Below, in pieces: positions 44,281 through 47,152 of a DNA stretch of 47,152 nt. Positions within the stretch are counted from its first letter, which is position 1. Each line of letters starts with the position of its first letter. The translations under genes and the position numbers were made by a program. The DNA lies in contig NW_019774624.1 in NCBI RefSeq assembly GCF_001039355.2, positions 566,301 through 613,452 of the forward strand, in the 5' to 3' direction. Origin of the DNA: Lingula anatina (taxonomy: Eukaryota > Brachiopoda > Lingulata > Lingulida > Lingulidae). Below the pieces are notes generated by a model that worked only from the letters and a program-made list of their open reading frames with translations, searched no databases and was not told the DNA's origin.

Positions 44281-44432
44281 AATGGCACCGTTCGCCTTCT
44301 AAAATACCAAAAATTTCGGGGCCCTTCACCGGGCCTCAAAACCCACGCCATGTGTGTGTGTGTGAGTGGGGGGGGGGGGCTGATTTCGCATCTGCGAACC
44401 CCCACCTTCAAATAATCCTGGATCCGACCCTG
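44281..44432 (-). mobile_element. hAT-like element arm ending CTGGATCCGACCCTG
   Basis: It runs from 'atggcaccgttcgcc' to the terminus at 44432. It is the inverse of 44856-45025 ('cgaacggtgccatt', 'gaatatttttggtattttag', 'tcggggccc', 'cagatgcgaa', 'aattatttga'). The terminal word resembles the MITE nested in Tc1. The other end of the element is not seen. A G-run at 44367-44379 interrupts it. Confidence 0.6.
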
Positions 44433-44855
44433 TAAAGCTGTCAAAGAGGAAATGCGTCGAAGAGAAGTATAAATTGGAGCGGGTACTCTTTATTTGAATA
44501 GTTAAAATATGTTTATTATCAGTAGCTGGTGAAACACACTACATGTATTTCGGTCTATTTTAATCACAGGTGAGGTGAAAATAACTTTGGTCATTAGAGA
44601 AAAAAAATCTCATATGATGAACTTCTGAGAGCTGTTAAAAAAGAAAGTTTTCAGCTCACCTTAACTACACCTGAACAAAGTTGATCAACCATGCCAGATT
44701 AGGAGTGGGAGTAAAAAATGTCAAGTTCGAACACATGTTCATTCGCCGCCAGTTTTAACTCGACTGCTGGGATTATGTGATGGGCGGTCGCACTTGCCGA
44801 TACTTCTATGTACCAGTGAATAACCAGTTATAATGAACGAATGGTAGCACTTTAT

Positions 44856-45025
44856 CAGGGGTGGATCCAGAATTATTTGAAATGGGGGTCCGGTTTTTTA
44901 GGAAAGACAGGCCTCAGATGCGAAGCCGACCCTCGCCCCCTCCTCCATCCCTTTGACGTGGGGTTCGGGGCCCGCTGAAGGGTACCGAATATTTTTGGTA
45001 TTTTAGAGGGCGAACGGTGCCATTT
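44856..45025 (+). mobile_element. hAT-like element arm starting CAGGGGTGGATCCAG
   Basis: Inverted partner of 44281-44432, starting at the terminus CAGGGGTGGATCCAG. The two termini face each other across 423 bp of unrelated DNA. This is either two truncated copies or one rearranged element. Confidence 0.6.
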
Positions 45026-45240
45026 GCTGCGGTCTAGAACTACTGTATGATTAAACTAGTCAAAATTCTAAAATCAAGAGAGAAGTATTGTTGTGGTTTA
45101 TTTTTCAGGAACCGAAGGGGGTCTCGACCTCATTGTGACGGCTAGCACAAAATTCATGCGTTGTAGGCCTACTGGTTGTGCTTACGCACGACAGGAAAGG
45201 TCTCAAAAAGTGTTAACTTTCGACCAGTTTGCGCTCCCAC

Positions 45241-45275
45241 AAAAAAAAAAAAAAAAAAGAAGAAGGAGAAGAAGA
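45241..45275. repeat. A-run followed by GAA-rich tract
   Basis: About 17 A, then GAAGAAGGAGAAGAAGAA. Simple sequence. The Lys/Arg-rich frame over it is an artefact. Confidence 0.85.
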
Positions 45276-45554
45276 AATAGAAGAACCAGCCTGTCCCTTC
45301 CTGTGTTGACCTGAAAAAAGTGGGCATGAGGCTTTTAAAACATTCTTTTTATAGCCCGCACTCCGACTGCAGCCGTAGGTGTGTGAGGAGGCCTTCCCCC
45401 AATATATTTTGAATTAAGCCATTAATGTTGTGATTTTGTCATGTAAACCAAATATTGGTCTTCAAAATGGAAGATAGACTGCCTTGTACGAATAAAATGA
45501 ACAAACCTAGGCGGGACTAATCTCTATAGTAGACAACGTATATGGAGTATTGCT

Positions 45555-45706
45555 CTCTACAAAAATTGCCCCGTTCATGAAAAGACGCGTTACTGGCTAC
45601 CATTAAAAGACCCAGTTCAATAGAAAATGGAACGACTTTTTATATTAACCCTGTATCAATATCTGATTCCCCATCGAGTAAATTCTAAATCATTCCTACG
45701 TATATG
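45555..45706 (+). pseudogene. LINE ORF2 fragment (C-terminal thumb region)
   Basis: The translated stretch RYWLPLKDPVQ, a TAG, then KMERLFILTLYQYLIP resembles the 'HWLPVxxRIxFKxLxLTYKxL' block found after the reverse transcriptase in several LINE clades. It is short, has an in-frame stop and ends at TGA near 45706. The assignment rests on pattern memory. Confidence 0.35.
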
Positions 45707-47110
45707 AAGATTAAAATAGATTAAAATAAATGAAGAGAGAGAGAACGAGAGAGGTTGAACAATAAGAATTTCGGTACTGAGTTTACTTGTGAATGACCCT
45801 TAAATCGGGGCTTAAATAAGCACAGTATCTGTGGGTATTTCTAAGGGCAAAAAAGGAAGCCAAGATTAGAAGTTGCCTAGTACACAATTTTTTGAGTGCA
45901 CTTCATTTTTTACGTACTAAAAGAGAGGGTTGTCAAGACTCGCCTACCGCCCCCGGTTCCACTGTTCGACTTTTCTCGACCTGAGCTCAAAACTACGGAA
46001 GAATTTTACCTAATCTGGGTTATAGAAACAAGTGAAAGACGTTTCTCTATGATAGATTAGTTGAAAAAAATACTGAGAGATAAAAGCTTCATTTTCAGTG
46101 TCACTTGCGGTATGAAACATTAATATACTGCACGTATAATATTAACTGCAAAAAGCATGCCAGGAAATCTATTACATTATAATATGCGCCTTCGGACAAA
46201 AATTCATAGAATGTGCTAGATGAGGCAAAGCAAAGCTGTTGTTAATGCTGAATTAATTTTGTTTTCACTTAAAAAATAGAATAGAATAAATTAGATGAAA
46301 AAGTATGTTTTCAAGTAAATATTCGATCAAATATTAAATCTTATACGGCGTAGCATCCATGAAAAGATAATTTTACCAATGTGATAAAATACAGCATAAA
46401 ATATAGAACGACCAACTTCATTAAATTAAACCAAGAATTTCAAGTCTTTGATTAAACCAGCCCGACTTATTCCACTATTAGTTTATTCATTTTCACACGC
46501 TATTGAAATCTGGAGTTTTTTATACATATGAAGTACTAACAATATATCGCAGACTAAATCTCGAAAGATTATTAACGCATTGCATAAAATTGTTTTCAGT
46601 TTAATTTGGCAGTTTTAATTGTGTAGTTTATTTGAAAACAACAGTTTTCACGCACGCTCCTGTCAATATACAGAGACGGGCTACTTATTGCCCCGGCCCT
46701 TTATACGGAACTAACAAAACCGGTAGTTTTTATTTTTACCTGGTCACTAACATCATTATCTAGGCATTTTTCTCTCCGTAGCTCATGAAAAAAAAAAACA
46801 TTCGTTTTTTAAAAATGATCCAAAAAAAAAATTCACTGGGTGTAAAAGAACATGAGTATGATGAAAGTTATATGTTTAGTTCGTATACGATTTCGTACGA
46901 GCACCAATAAAGGATTACGGAGCAACAAACATCGACAAAAATGTTAATTTATGGATAGTCATTTTACATCATATCCAGAAAAAGAATGACAACTGATATT
47001 TAGTACAATTAAAAACGCCTGTGAAAGAACCCGGGACTCTTTCACGTTGTTTAAAAAATTTTTGGTCTCTCAGTTGAAATAAAGAAACCGACGTTTTTTA
47101 ACGCGCTGCC
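45707..47110. other. AT-rich non-coding stretch
   Basis: No gene or element is recognised. Several A-runs occur toward the end. Confidence 0.45.
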
Positions 47111-47118
47111 AAAAAAAA

Positions 47119-47150
<32 letters not shown>

Positions 47151-47152
47151 AA
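47111..47152. repeat. Poly-A tract at the window edge
   Basis: A-run with a single G interruption, continuing to the last base. It may be the end of a contig. Confidence 0.9.

Overview
This window looks like repeat-rich, AT-rich nuclear DNA from a metazoan, most likely a marine invertebrate. A mollusc or similar animal is my best guess, but no clade-diagnostic gene is present. The evidence is the absence of dense genes, many eukaryotic transposon families (Tc1/mariner, PIF/Harbinger, hAT-like MITEs, a Penelope-like element, LINE and SINE pieces), long satellites and splice-signal-like sequences. It is a draft scaffold: there is a 251-base N gap at 20353-20603, a single N at 33551 and a poly-A edge. 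No intact, recognisable host protein gene is present. The coding capacity I can name belongs to decayed mobile elements.

Layout. 0-5 kb: part of an 800-bp dispersed repeat (copy A), a MITE with GATCGATC-rich termini, short degenerate minisatellites, a TTGCAGCAA-rich foldback and a hAT-type MITE. 5.8-8.2 kb: a GAATG-rich patch, then a complete but dead Tc1/mariner element with recognisable TIRs and a DD34E transposase relic. A 168-bp MITE is nested in its coding sequence with a clean 5-bp target duplication. 8.2-10.2 kb: copy B of the 800-bp repeat, a 150-170 bp tandem repeat and a (TG)n tract. 11.5-12.2 kb: the 3' end of a LINE. 12.7-15.5 kb: a Penelope-like element on the minus strand (reverse transcriptase plus GIY-YIG) with direct terminal repeats and an outer inverted repeat. 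15.6-17.4 kb: an internally deleted PIF/Harbinger-like element. 17.5-27.7 kb: mostly unassignable AT-rich DNA with two MITEs, a tRNA-derived SINE head and small duplications.

27.7-37.8 kb is a composite satellite domain. A 192-193 bp monomer is repeated roughly 30 times and is interrupted every 2.2-2.5 kb by a different 400-500 bp module that carries a conserved exon-like segment. Just beyond it (38.1-41.4 kb) is the best hint of a host gene: three short minus-strand candidate exons with compatible phase-1 boundaries. Between two of them lies a 92-98 bp minisatellite whose unit repeats the exon end together with its 5' splice site.

42.8-47.2 kb contains a non-autonomous element with AAGTTGGACC-type ends, an imperfect hairpin, two inverted hAT-like arms and a small LINE fragment. 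The window reads as nested transposition and satellite expansion rather than as an operon-like or pathway locus. The observations most worth checking are the higher-order satellite with its exon-like module, the splice-site minisatellite and the terminal architecture of the Penelope-like element.
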